From Scatophagus argus (lineage: Eukaryota > Chordata > Actinopteri > Scatophagidae): a stretch of 64,000 nucleotides of DNA. Both the position numbers and the translations under genes were made by a program. Positions 23,986 through 37,700 of the stretch are shown one piece after another; position 1 is the first letter of the stretch; the number at the start of each line of letters is the position of its first letter. Below the pieces are notes generated by a model that saw only the letters and a program-made list of their open reading frames with translations, did no database searches and was not told the DNA's origin. The stretch covers positions 9,526,318 to 9,590,317 of the forward strand of contig NC_058506.1 of assembly GCF_020382885.2 (NCBI RefSeq), written 5' to 3'.

Positions 23986-26900
23986 CTCAATTTTGACTAT
24001 ATTTGGATGTAATTCCTGTACAATTGAGGCTTGGAATCAGCTGGATGAGGTGTTGGTCAACCAGAAACTTAATGAACCTCTGGAAAATACAAAATACACG
24101 CATAGTTCTGGGCGTGTGTGAAGGTATTCTCAAGCACTTATCATTTATCCATCACTACTGGTGTGCCAGCATGGGAAAGTCGCCACAGAGCCAGGATTTA
24201 AAAAATACAACTTTTTAATCATCATCGTGTGAACTCATTTGACAAGGCCTTGAATGTAATGGGCATTCATTTTTATGAAAAGGTCCTGCACTCTATGTTT
24301 AACTATTAGGAGAGCAAAATGGAGCCAGGGACTGGAGGGGAAAAATCAGTGAAATCTGTCATTATCTGTTTCAACATTCTCACTGAAATCTCAACGAAAC
24401 ATTAGCTACACCAGTTTTCAGTTGTGGCCTTCAGAAACCCACTTTGTGGAAACAGGAAGCAGCTGTCTTTCATAAACGTATTGCATGACAGTGTGGTGAC
24501 TTGGCTGTAAATTTTACTGTGAATATTGTGAGTTCTGTTGAAATTAGTTAATCCAAAAATGACTGACGGTTAAAATGCAAACCACTGAACAAATTCAGGC
24601 ACATCCCATCAGCAGTGCCACTTTTCCAGCTATCAACAACTAACGCTAAAAGGAAGACTGTAAAAGCAGGATGTCCTCCAGGATGGTAATTACGAGCTGT
24701 AGGCATAGAGACAACTGCCAAAACAAAATAGTTTGAACAATATCCAGTTTTTAGGCTATTGTGGGTTTGAATGGATAATTCATTTTGAGGTCCCACTGCA
24801 ACCGGTGAGTCACTTCTCGAGTGACCCACTTCTAGAGTGTGGTGAAGAACTCTGTAAAATAGCTGGGAACAGTTTGTTTCTAACCGCAAGAAATCGCTTT
24901 TACCCTTTCTAGCCCATTTAGCCACTTTCCTCTCTGTCTGCCTAAATCCTCTTGTCATCTTTGAGAGAAGGCCTGGTGACATCCTAATCTCTGTCCCGCC
25001 AAATGTTTTGAAACTCCACTGCTACTCTCCTGCTAATTGGTGTAACATCAACAGTCACGCAGATTGACCTTCTTTTTTTGCAGCCGGGTCTGGTTGCCCT
25101 ATTGTCTGCGCGTCTGGCTGCCGTCTCCGTGATGATGTCTGCTCACCACTTAAAAATAAATATTTACTAAGCAGAGAAACAGCGAGACTCTCAGCTACCA
25201 ACTGAAATCTGCTTCCTGTACTGTTGAACCTTCACTGGACTTCTGCCCATCCATGCTTCATTTTGGCAATTTTGGCCAATTTGTAGAACTGGGGAGATCT
25301 GCATCTTTACACAGTCACACCTCACTCATTAGACCAAAGTGAATTGTCAGGAGCAAACTATGACGAAAACTAACATGTGTAACCACTTAACCATGTCTTT
25401 AAAATTTGGTCCACCAAATCAATCAATTTAAATGGATTCAATTTAAAAGTTTTCAGCACCACTTACTTTGTTTAAGGCTCTGTTTAAGGAATTTTGCCTT
25501 CTGGTTTTATCTATGTGATTGTCAAATCTTAAATTCTATAATTTTACGAGGACAAACAATTGATCTGTTGCCCTTTGTCCGAAAGCAGACTGTAGCACTG
25601 CTATAAAGACATAAGGTTGGAAACTAATGATGAATCTGCCCACACTGATTGTGTTGCAAGAGCTATTCGTAAATCCATTGCCAGTGTTCGTTCTAAATTA
25701 GCTATTTTTATCCAGAAAGCAAGAAAGCATAGCATCAATGGGTGTAGCTTAATTAGAAGAAATTATCACTTAAGAAAAAGAAACAGCACATAAAACTTAA
25801 TTGTCTATTTTATTCATGTTTGTCTCAGGGTTAGTATTCATGTGCAATGTTAAATGTAAAAAGTAATCTAAAATCTCTGAGTTAATATCAAATTATAAAT
25901 CAAACATTATAAAACATATGCCTACATATCACCTCTTTTACTCTTCACTCTGAATGGGTCATATATTATCAAGCTAAGTCTAGTTTGTCAGTTTAGCTAG
26001 ATGTGCCAACGCTTAAACCTTGCAGTTAACCTACTGTTATTTTAATCTCCACTTACTAAACATTTGCATCATAACTGGTGCAACTGGCTCCTGGCCTCTG
26101 GAACATTTCTTCAAGTTTTTTCTACAGTCCTCTGTTGCTCCCAGAACCACTTCCTTTATCTCCATTTTTTCAGGGCTTTAGTCTGGATGTGTATTTTGTT
26201 CTTGAGCTGCGAGGCAAAGCCACTGCCTACAACCTCCACCACATCTATAATTTGAAAACTTACGTAGAGTAATTCCAGGATGTCAGATATCACTGAAGTC
26301 ACAGATTTAAAACTCTGTCCTGTGTTGAATTGAACTCCTGCATTGATGTCCCTACTTGTGTCTGTATGTGACTCAGTGGGCCAGACCTAAAACCACTCCT
26401 GCATTAAGGGAGGCCAAAGATGTCTGTGTGCTGAAAGGGCCCTGAGCTGCTGTGACAGCCACAGTGAAGACATCCGTTTTGGATGAAGTTGAGTCTCTCT
26501 GACTGACGCCTTTGGCAGGCAGCCAGACAGAGTCTGTGGGTCAAGGCACTGCGGGGTGTCGAGTGAAGGACACAAAAGAGATGAATATCCTGCCAGACAT
26601 GTGTGCACTCGATAAGCTGTTTGAACTCACCTACTCTGTAAAATCCACTTTTGAAGGACACGCACAGCTATTCATCAGTGTCTCTCACAGGATTTTTATG
26701 TTTCCTATGCGATAAGAAGACCATCTTTTTTTATAACAGAAGGGTTAATGTTCTAAGACTGTTTTTGTCATAAGAGGTATGAGAAAGTACAAGTTATTGG
26801 TGCTCAGAGCGTTGGCTCTGTAACAGATTTTCTGTTCAAAAAAACAAAAGTATAGTTTTACTGATCTTTTCCATCAGAAGTGGTTGATTTTTAACAATTT

Positions 26901-29296
26901 TCTGCAGATACAAGAAAACAACAAGTAATTGCTGTCTCTTCTGATCCCTAATGCTGCTGATTCTCATGCAGCTGAAGCAGACAGATTGGCGTTGTTAACT
27001 TCTCTCACTACCGTGACATCCACCACATTATTTTGAGGAGTTAGGTTACTGCAGTAAATGAGCCAGAACCAAAACAATGAAATGGCCTTCAATAACTAAA
27101 CAAAGAGTCCAAACATAACCAAACACCTTTTTCCAAAACGTCATGTATTTGCCCATACCAGCCAGTAAACATGAGACAATATAGTGGAAACATCTGCCAT
27201 CCAGTAAACGACAGGACCCTGACCTTTTTCTGTGATATCAGTGCGGTAAAATAAATACTGTATACTTAAATGCATTGCACTGCAGACATTCAAATTTTAT
27301 TGCTCTCAGCAGTCAGCAGAAATATGTATCCTTTCACCCTCATGCAAGATACCAACAATACTGAGAACTGCTCGCCACAGGAGAAAAGTGCTGTTGCAAA
27401 AGAATTTGCATTAATCAGTACAAGGATGAGACACTGATCACTGTAAGACAGGTTTGTTCAAGCTCCACTTTTCAAACGTTTATCTCTTAGATTTTGATAA
27501 AAGCCAGAACACGACCAAAGGAAGACCTCACTGACTATGACACCACTTCTCTGCATTTCTTGATGCTCTTCTTTGTGTTCATGTTGGGGTGGAAGCCTCT
27601 GTCAAACACATGTACAATTCATCTATTCTATGGTTTTAATAACAATAGATCAGACAAGATTTTGTTGTTGATTTATATGTATTCATTGGGTAATTAAATG
27701 TGCAAGAAAAAATTGAGAAACATCAAGCAATCAGCCTCATGAAGCAAGAAATAGCTTTATCGTTCTTTCACTTAATTAGCACATAATTACAACATGTAAG
27801 GAGAGCAAATTGTGACATGGGACAACTTTGACATTTCAGGAAGGAACATTTTTGTGGAAAGTTTCTTTTACAACAAGAGATTTAAAAGGATCAGGCAATT
27901 TTTCCTGACATTTGGTGGTTTTATGTGTGTGCTCATGTTCATGCTCATGCTCATCTACTACCACATCGCTGATGGTGAGCCTGTGTTGATGTTCTGTGTT
28001 GAATTTTGCCAGTAAAACATTTCATGTTAAAATATCATTAACTAAATAAATTACTTTTCTCTTTCTCAACCAAATTATCTTAATTTTACCATTTAGCAAT
28101 GCAACCAACAATTTGTTGAATTTTGAGTAAACAGCTAAAATATCATTTTTCACAATGTTTCCGTTGAACAGCAAAAATATTTTATAAACCTCCTTTCTGA
28201 AATAAACTTATTCAAAGGAAAAAGGCTGGTAACATTTATTAGACCACATGTGGTCTAAAAACCACAGCAGCTGCATGAAACAATTAAATACGAAGCACTG
28301 ACCAACATAACAAAATGAATAAAAAATAACATTGATGCTGTGAAATGATACTTATAGGTTTCAGTCTTGTTGATGCTATCAGGCTGGAATGTGAACTATT
28401 CACCCACCATGATACATTTTATAGACCTTTCAAAACAGATATATCGACTCCCATAGAGCGCTGGTTGACTTGTTTTGAGAGGAAACAAAACAGGTTGTTA
28501 TCATTGGAAGCGAATCATGTCTGTGATGAATAAATTGAAAGCAGAAATCATGCAGGCACAGCATGATTTCTTTGGACGGGCAATTAGTTATAAATTCTAC
28601 AAGCCATCAAAAATATCAGAATAAATGAGCAGATTAAACTTCTGTTGTAAATGCCAGATTTCTGATCCCATCTTACATGTTTATGAAAATTCTGTTACAA
28701 AAAATTAATGATAAACTACATTCACAAATCCAGGTTGTGGGCAGATGTAGACAAGCATCTGTTACTGCAGTTGAACCTCACTTGCAAACCTGCATATATT
28801 GTTGTAATATATGGAAAGGATTTCACAAATCTATAAAACTATAAACCTATAAATAACCGGTCCAAGTGTATGTTGAAAATGTAAAATTAAAGTTAGAAAA
28901 CACAAAAACTGTTACCAAATTCAACTTTGGAAGAATCATTTTCCAGTCATGTTTGGAGCAGCAAAAGGACCACCAGGACTGACCGCAGACCACTGAAGAC
29001 TGATCGACCTCCCTGGTTACACAGGCCTAAGGCTACCACACTGCTCTCTGTCTGGCGCTACATTTCCTGGCTCTTCTTTTGCAGTATCGTGTGTTTCAGA
29101 GCTTTATGAAATGATGCATTTGTTCTGATTACATGTATTACAGAAAGACAGATTCTTTCACTATCTAGATTCAAGATAGTGGACCAATTTTTCAAAAGCC
29201 ATATAACTTCAAATCAGGAGATAATTAACTTTGTTTGAGACTTGTTTTTGTTTCAGCAACACACTCTTGTGAGATTTGGAGTGAGCATGTTAAGAC

Positions 29297-29642
29297 GAGG
29301 GTGACAAGGTGGTGCACTGTCGCCTTCCAGGGTGTCAGGTTCAAATCTTGGTCTGGGCCCTTCTGTGTGGAGTTTGCATGTTCTCCCTGTGCCTGCGTGG
29401 GTTTTCTCCAGGTTCTTCAGCTTCCTTCCACAATCCCAAAAACATTAGAGCACATTAGATTAATTGGCTACTCTACGTTGGCCCTTGGTGTGAGTGTGTG
29501 AGTGTCTGTCTTTGTGTGTCGTCCCTACGATTGACTGGCGTCCAGTCCAGGGTGAACCCCGCCTCTTGCCCGTAGTCACCTCCGATAGTCTCCAGCCCTC
29601 CCCTGCGACCCTGACGGATAAGCGCTATAGATGAATGAAAGG
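29297..29642 (+). mobile_element. Near full-length tRNA-derived fish SINE with target-site duplication
   Basis: The head GGTGGTGCACTGTCGCC and B box GGTTCAAATC (29338-29347) form a pol III promoter of tRNA origin. The body (GTGTGGAGTTTGCATGTTCTC and later CCAGTCCAGGGTGAACCCC, GACGGATAAGCG) is the abundant fish SINE I recognise. A 10-bp direct repeat ATGTTAAGAC flanks it (29287-29296 and 29643-29652), which marks retroposition. Several base changes from the usual consensus suggest an old copy. Confidence 0.85.
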
Positions 29643-31845
29643 ATGTTAAGACAAATGGAAAAATAATGTGCAAACTTTTGACTGTATCTGGTGTTGTATT
29701 GTTCTGACATGAATAAGCAACACACCCACACCCTCTTAGGAGACAGGAAGTGCATATAATTTCAAATTATCATTGCAGCACGTAATTGGTCATCGTTGTC
29801 GGTGGCTGTGATTAACCCAAATATTTCTGCTTCCACTGTGTGTGTAGAAGCGTTTTTTTTTAATTATTTTAGAATAGAATAGAATATTTAAAGTCACACT
29901 ACATCAGAAAATATGAAAGACAAATGGTACTTAAAAACTGTAGAAACTGTATTTGTATGTGAAGTGCATAGCCCTTAAAACTCTTGTGCACTTGAGTGTA
30001 CAAAGAGCATGCTGGTCTTTGTGGCAAGCCAGACCATGTAGCTGGAATGTTGTTTATTGGAATTCAAAGTCTTCAAGCAAATTCATTCCACGAAACTGTT
30101 TCCCAGCCCACTGTGTCAAGACCTTGACCCCAGGGACCATTCCCAGGTTCTCAGCTCAAACGGGAACATCAATCATAGTTTATTCTTTGAAAGAAAGCGT
30201 CATGGATTGAAGGAACTCTGACTATAGCTGTGGCTTTTCTTACCACCAGATCTTCTTCTCCTGGGACGTTTGTCAGCCAGAAAAAGAGTGCAGGGAAGCT
30301 CACCAGGCAAGGCAAGACTCCACATCATTACGTGGCCAAAGGAATTTTTTAATGCTTGTGGGAAGGTCCCCCCAAAACTCTCACACAGTGTTACATTAGT
30401 AATAAATATCTCTTCTCAACTCATTTTTTACATTTGCAGTCTGCATTTGGCTTCAGATTTAATTCCCTGTGGGTGATGGATTTTTCACCACTGACAGTTC
30501 AGATAAGGTTACAAGAGTGAGATAAGTTTATCTCCGTGATCTTTCTTCTCATTATTATCCTCCGCAGAATAATAAACCATCCACTCCTGTGAGACTAAAA
30601 CAGACATTTTTTTTAAAAAGGTAAAACAGAACATACTGTGTTTATGATTCTTTTTTCTTTTGTCTAATAGCAGCGCACATTAAAAGTATCGCCTTTGTAC
30701 TGGCTTTGGGATGATCTCTTCATGCAGTCTCTGTCCACTTTCTCATGGAGCTTTTTCTCCATTTTAACCGCCCAAAACAGATAAATGTGCTACATGTGAA
30801 CTCTGTTGTGTACATGTTTTACAGCCAGTTTTAGTAACATGTTGCTGAGCATACTTGGTCCCGAATAAGAGCATCCAAAAACTTCATGTCAGACAACATG
30901 TCTCCCACACAAAGTAACCCAGGTTTATACTGGTTAAAGAGATACAGATACATGGGTTGCTTTTTATGTATTTGACATAGTTTGAAGTTAGGTCAAACTT
31001 AAGTATTAGGATTTATTGGCTCAAATATTATGGGTCTACGGGGTAAATTTATTAGAAAACACAGTTATGTTCCAATAATCTAATTGTTCTAATCAAGTTT
31101 AGTCAAGGAAAGGTTGAGGCCAGCCTTTATTTGAGGGGAGGCCCACAGACTCATGACCCAAACTGAACTGTGAACCACAGATGCTAAAACCCAGGATCAG
31201 CAACATTGTTTCTTCACCCAGTGAAAGGTTACATGTCAGACTCTTTACAGTGGCTTTTTTAACCTCATGTGATTTCAAAAATGACTGGGAAAGCAGCAAC
31301 ACCATGTGTACAGTAATTCTGATTTCTACATTTCGACCAGTTCAACTTCCTTTTTGCCTACGGATGTTCTATGCATGAATGTGAACACACACTCCCAAGT
31401 GAGTCACCATAGATGATTTGTGGGAATGTATGTTCTCTGAGAACAAAAAAAAAAAAAAAAATGTGGTTTTTCATCAGTAAACAACCAAGAATGTTGCCCT
31501 GGGGTAATAGCAAACGCCACACTAAAAACCATTGTGTTGACACAAAAATAAAACAAAGAATATTACAATAAAAGAAGAACCTTCATAAGATTTGTCACTG
31601 GTTTCGGTGGTATAAATTAAATGGTTTTTGCACTTCAAATGCATATTGTAGATCAAACTGTCTTTAAAAAGGGCCATTTCTAAAAACCAGCCATCTGATG
31701 ATTGTTTTGCACTGCCTGACCTACTAAATCACAGATCTGTCTTCACGAAATATGGAGAGTTATTTTGGGATAGGAAAACATTTTGGGTTTGAGTTCTGTA
31801 TACCAATCATAATAATCTCTAAAAGCATGGGTTTGGGTGATGTTT

Positions 31846-32085
31846 TCAGCCGTGGCAGTGGCAGATTTGATGGATTGCCAAGGAATTTGGCACAGACATT
31901 CACAGTCCCCAGAGGATCAATTCTACTGACTTTTCCTCTCTAGGGCACTGCCATAAGGTTGACATTTCTGATTTGGCGTGAAATGTCTCAGCAGATACTG
32001 GGTGCACTACCAGGAGCTTTGGTACAGACATTCGTGGTTCTCACGTAGTGATTTGTGATACCTTTAGTGATCCCTTACTTAATCT
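31846..32085 (+). repeat. Dispersed percomorph-type repeat, diverged partial copy
   Basis: It shares the layout of the copy at 34154: AATTTGGCACAGACATTCAC, then GTGAAATGTCTCAGCA, then TTTGGTACAGACATTCGTGG and a TAGTGATCCC-like phrase. It is older and shorter than that copy. Confidence 0.5.
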
Positions 32086-33021
32086 GGTCAAACTTTCAGC
32101 TTCAACTTCACAGTCATCCCGCAATACTGCTCAATCCTGGTCACCTGCATGATTCTGCATTTTCTGTGTCTGACTAAAACCAGTCTGCTACTACCCTGTT
32201 GCATTGTTTCAACCTTTCATATATCATAATCAATCCTGTCATAAATGCATAGCTGCAGTTTGTTTCCAGTATCCCAATTTAATCACTTAATCACTCACAT
32301 TTTTCAAATCAGCGCAACATAGATCATAGCTTTATTCTTACTTTCTTATTAAACCACAAAAGCCCTTCGGGTCTCCTAATTCTGCAAGTGTGCCAGTTGG
32401 AAAACATGGTAGAAACATCAGTTATACAGTCTCATTCTTTTGTGCTTGGTTTGGTGATGCATTTGGCAGTCTGTTCATGGCAGCCCTTTGAGCATTAGGT
32501 TCATAATGTATTTTTGGGCGTGTGTTCAGTTGGTGTTATTCTTCTGGACCTCTTTTACGACCTCATCAACACGTGGGAGCGACTGACACAACATTACTTG
32601 GTGTTGTTTTGACTGTAAAGTAATAGAATAATAGGAAGGTTGTCATCTTGCAACTATCTTAAGAAAATTTGGGGTCTTGATTTATTTTTCTCATCAGTCC
32701 GCCTCCTGACCCTCTGAGATTGTGATTCTGTCCACAACATTAAAGGTAGAGCTTGTTATAGCTATGGGATTTCATTCAATTTTAATTTCCATAAATAACC
32801 CAGCTGACTGATGTCCCTGCCAGACTAAAGACATATCATGTATCTGATAACTAAGTTACAGTGTGAGATATTCATTTTCTTGGAGCCTTTGTCTCTTGCT
32901 CTTGTTTATTTTTTGTGTGTGTCTTTTTGTTTAAATCACAGTGTCACAGAGCAACAAGCGCTTCATTATTAAACTTTTGACTTTTTGACGTTTGACTTTT
33001 GGAAAACTCCACCTCCACTCT

Positions 33022-33545
33022 TTAATTCAATTCAGTTCAATTTCATGTACTTATATAGCACCAAATCACAGCAAAAGCTGTCTCATGACTCTTTCCAAAT
33101 TATGCCTTTTAGAAGGCAGAAACCTTGGAGCAGAACCCAGGTATGGTGGGGTTGAGAGAGAGAGAGAGAAAGAGAGCTAGAGAGAGAGGAGATGTGTGTA
33201 CAGTAACTGCATATAACAATAATTATAATAATAAGGCAGCCGAAGCCTCTAGCAGCATAACTAGGATCTAGGACAGCCCTAACTATGAGCTTTATCAAAT
33301 GAAGAAGTCTACCCTTTAATGTAGATAGGGTGTTTGTCTCCCTGGACTGAAACGGGAAGATGGTTCCACAAGAGAGGAGCTTGATAACTAAGGGCTCTGG
33401 TTCCAGTTCTACTTTTGGATATTATCCTTGGAGCATAGAGTTCTAGTGGGATGGGGTACTATGAGCTCGTCAAGATATGATGGTGCCTGACCATTAAGGC
33501 CTTTATGTGTAAAGGGAAGAGTTTTTAATTCTATTCTGAAATTTG
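33022..33545 (+). repeat. Dispersed fish repeat with GA microsatellite inside
   Basis: The start TTCAATTCAGTTCAATTTCATG..TATATAGCACCAAATCACA and later phrases GGAGCTTGATAACTAAGGGC, ACTTTTGGATATTATCC and GATATGATGGTGCCTGACCA form a repeat I know as widespread in teleosts. A (GA)n tract (33153-33189) sits inside. No intact ORF. Confidence 0.65.
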
Positions 33546-34153
33546 CTGTTGAGTTGACTGAATTCATGTCAACCAAAGAATTCTTCATTAGCCAAAGACC
33601 AATGCTCAAATGTTAATAATTTCAAAACTCATTATAACAGGCCTTGATTTAATTACTCTCAACAAATGTGCAAAGGCAGCATTCAAGTGGCTTTTGAGCT
33701 CCTGGGCCTCAGTAAAAACATTACATAAAATTACATAGAGCAGTGATTACCTTCAGAAACCACAGGTTTCCCTCGCTAAAGTGGCTGTTGGACAGTTTAT
33801 TAAATAAGTTGTGCAGTAAGGAAAATAAAATAGGGGCTATCATTACCACATGCTGTCTTATTCTATTTTGTTTTTTATTAACCATAAATATATTGATGGC
33901 TCCAGTGTGGCTTTAGTGTTTTGCCTGGAAAGATTCAATAATTAGCTACAATGGAAACATTTGCTTTACAGCACAAACTCTAAAACTGCAACCTCTGAGG
34001 AATTCCGACTTCATGACCACAGTTTTTCAGTTTACTTTCGGATCAGTCATGATAACCCTTTGTATGTCTCAGATAGGACTGTACCATTAGCAGCCAGTGT
34101 GGGTTTCTTTTCTTTTTGCCAGGTTGTTAACCCTGTTACTGGCCTGGCTCTAG

Positions 34154-34745
34154 AGGTGGCAACATCAGTCTGTCTGTCGGTCAATCCTCCATTTTGGCCC
34201 AGACTGAAATATCTTAGCAACTAGTCTATTGGGTGGTTTGGTACACAAAGTTGTGCACATATTAATGTTAACCATGATGAATCCTAATGACCTTGGTGAT
34301 CCCCTGCCTTTTCTCCAAGCCCCTGAGGCTCAAATTTGTGGTTTAGAGTGAAGTGTCTCGACAACTATTTGATAAGTTGCTGTGAAATTTGGTGCTGACA
34401 TTTAAGTCCCCCTCAAGATGAACTGTAATCACTTGGTGGTGAGCCACAGACTCTTTATGAAGCGCCACCATCACATAAAATTTTCAATTTGTCCCATACT
34501 TTGGTTTATGACTAAATACTTAAAGTCTACTCGCTCAAAACTAATGACATTCCCATCACCCTCAGCCTTGTTAATTACCTGCTAACACAGTGGACTAAAA
34601 TGGTGGATATGGCAAAGATAAACATTCACACTATCACACTATCATTATGAACATGCTAGCATGCAGATGTTAACATTTAGCTCAAATCATAGTAATGTTG
34701 CAGCCTCACAGAGTTGCTAGCATAGCTGAAGACTTGAAGTCTTAA
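34154..34745 (+). repeat. Dispersed percomorph-type repeat, longest copy
   Basis: It begins near CTGTCTGTCGGTCAATCCTCC and runs through TTGGCCCAGACTGAAATATC, GTTGCTGTGAAATTTGGT and the tail with CATGCTAGCATGCAGATGTT and CACAGAGTTGCTAGCAT. I recognise this as a repeat scattered through percomorph genomes. No coding potential. Its transposon class is unknown to me. Confidence 0.65.
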
Positions 34746-37700
34746 AGGTTCTGTTCAACAAGAAAGCATTTATCACCTGACCACAGACTCTCAAAGTCAC
34801 TCAGGATTTACAGAGTTATCGCTACCACACTGTGTGCAACATCATAATAGTATTTTAAGAGGTGTACCATTTAACCTCATATTACACAGTGTTTTTTCTA
34901 ACTTGTAATAAAGGTTTTTTGCATCTTAAAAACTCTACACTTTGTCCTAAAATGACACTATAAACCAAAGTTTCAGTATTTGAAACACATTTTTTTATGA
35001 ATGTAAAGCTTGTGTACACTCTCCTCTCTGTACCCCTGGAAATGAACTTTTACAGGTTGTTTAAAATCTCAAGCCTTCTGGCACTCGGCCATGACACAGT
35101 TGTTGGTCGCCTTCAGTTAAATATCTACCTTAGAAAGAAAAACAGACATTATTCATCATGATATCAATCATAACTCATGTTGGTCTTTGAGTTTCACAGC
35201 TGGAGAATGATGATCTGAGGCTGGTTTGATAAATCAGACAACCAAAAAACAGAAGTGCACCTGAAAATAATTTATCTTAGTCTAGTATCTGGTTTTCACT
35301 CTTCTAGAAGTCATGGCATGTTTGTGGCTAGAAAATAACTATTTTTTTTCAAATCTATTTTATTTTTATATTGCAATAGTTCCGGCACCCTTTGATGTGG
35401 TCCCCATATAGAAAGCTTGAGAGCTTGATTGATTTTATTTATTTTTTCTTTTTTTATTGATGCGACTGAAGCCTGATCAAAAAAAAAACAAAAACAAAAA
35501 AAAAGAAACAAACCTGGAAACACGATGACACTTGCCATACACTTTGGCAGAACATAAAAGAGAGCAGCAGGGACATTTGCTATCCCCTACCACGATTAAT
35601 CACTTCACCCGTATTGCTTTTTTGACATGAATTCCAGTTCACCCCATGCTGATATGGAGAAGCCAACAGGAAGGATAAGTTCTGCTGCTCCTTCACGTTG
35701 TGCTGTTGCATGTGCTCCTTCAGTTTGTTTTGTTTTTTTGTTTTGTTTTGTTTTTTGTTTTTTTGTTCTATTGTTTTTACAGGATTCTGTGTAGCTTTTG
35801 TGGTAAAAACTTGCACATCTGCATGTCATTTTGACCTGAATGTCAGGTTTGTGTTGGTCACAAACGTTAGCTTAAGTCAAAGAAAAATTATGAGTGTAAA
35901 AAATCTTTGTTCCCATGAACAACTTTATGACCATATATCAATGTTGGAATAAGCTTGCATTACTTTCTGCTTATTATCTCGCTAAACAGAACATGACTTT
36001 GCATCTGCACCCACTTACATGAGTATATTATCCGCTCTACAACATATGAGCTTATGTGTCTTTTAACAGATCTGATGCATTTTCCAGGCGTGTTTTAGTG
36101 TTTTGCCCACAGCAGGTTTGGATTAGTGGGATTCTGGTTGCTCTTGTTCATAAATCATGACTTATGATTAGAGCTCTCAGCTGCTCATTTAGGGATTAGA
36201 GACTTAGGGTTTGGGCATGAACTTTTGTAATGCCACGTTGTCTGTGGCATATTGTAGTCCACGTTTTAATTTGGAGATACAGTAGGAAAAAAAATGGCCT
36301 TACTCCTGCTAAACACAGTTTTATAGGTTTTTAGTGTCATATGACTTCATCCTCTCACTTCTCTCTTCAAGATGCTTAACCAGTGAAAAAAGAACTCAGT
36401 CATTGGGGACTCGCTGGGCCAGACTGATGTGGCCTGAGTCCAAACACAACTGCAGGCAACAGGACTTCTCTTCTGGGCCAGTGTTAAAGGCATAGCTTGA
36501 CGGGTTGAAATTCAGCAGATTATTTGTCTCCGCCAGGAAGTTGTTACATTATAGGAAAAACTTTGTTGTTTCCCTAAAATGGCTCGCTAGCATCATTAGC
36601 ATTACATGTTGAAACCAGGGGGCACAGCCAGCCACAGAGGGGGTGAGTTTAGTCTACACTGTTGCAACTTTCACCTGAATACGTTATGCATATGCAATAC
36701 TTTTTTTTTCTCCTGATGAATTACAGATTGCATTCATTTTCAAAAAGGTAATTCTTTGTCATGATTCTGGCCAGTCACCGCTGGACCATTCCTGGGCACA
36801 TTACAGGACAGTCAAAGTTGTTCTGAGTTCAGGTTAAACAAAGGACCCAAAGCAGCCGGACCACCCAAAACATTCATGAGTAAGATTATGAGCGGCCAAA
36901 GCAGCCAGCATGTGTCCTGTTCTTCCAGTGTTCTGTATACACTCTGTGACTTTGATCACAACTCCATGATTGCTGCCATATTTTTCATTTGCATGGGTTT
37001 GTATCTGTGATCCAAATTACAGTGTGAAGAATAAATGGCAGAACTCTAAAATAAGCCCCCCATTTTTGGGTCCATATTCTCTCTCATGAAGACACACATG
37101 GTTCTGCTTAATCTCTCTCTCGCTCTCTCTTCATTCTGAGACCTTAAAAAACTCTTGATTAGAGTAAATGGAATATGAAACCTCAGATATGGGCCTGATG
37201 GTGTGCCTTTAGATGAGCAACTCAAACGAAACATTGAATTATTTCTCATACAGCTGGTCTGAGGTGATGCTCATTTGGCTGCACTACAGAACTTTTGTGC
37301 TGTGTTTCAGCATATGCAATGTTGCTTATGATCTCGCTTTCAAGTTTTTAATTGTTCGAATATCAGCATATTTTGTACTAAGACAAATAACTTACATTCC
37401 TTCCTTGGCTTGAGTGGATGAAACTAAACTGAACTCATCTATTAGCTCCCAGTGCAGCAGAACTACATTAAACACACATCTTGCAATACATTTAAACTCC
37501 TATGACTCCACTTAAACTGAAACAACAAGAAAAGAAACCATAAATGGTCATGTTTCAGTGTTCCAATCGTACACGTGTTGCTGTGATTAAACTGCTGCAG
37601 ACACTTCAGTTCTTTTTCAGTAGTTCAGGTTCATATGGAGAACTGATGATGGCAGTTGCAATCAAATTAACAAGTCAACTAACACATTAACAAGTCAGCT

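Larger units (their letters stand above)
18985..29286. other. Gene-poor stretch containing the duplicated block and a SINE
   Basis: Apart from the listed repeats nothing is recognised. A 144-codon minus-strand frame at 24548-24982 is the longest open frame outside the genes, but it shows no known domain. Segment 26387-26533 is noted as a speculative exon. Confidence 0.6.

Noticed and set aside
24548..24982. 144-codon minus-strand ORF
   Set aside because: It is the longest non-genic frame, but has no recognisable domain, no clear splice borders and nothing supporting expression. Length is near the chance range for 64 kb in six frames.
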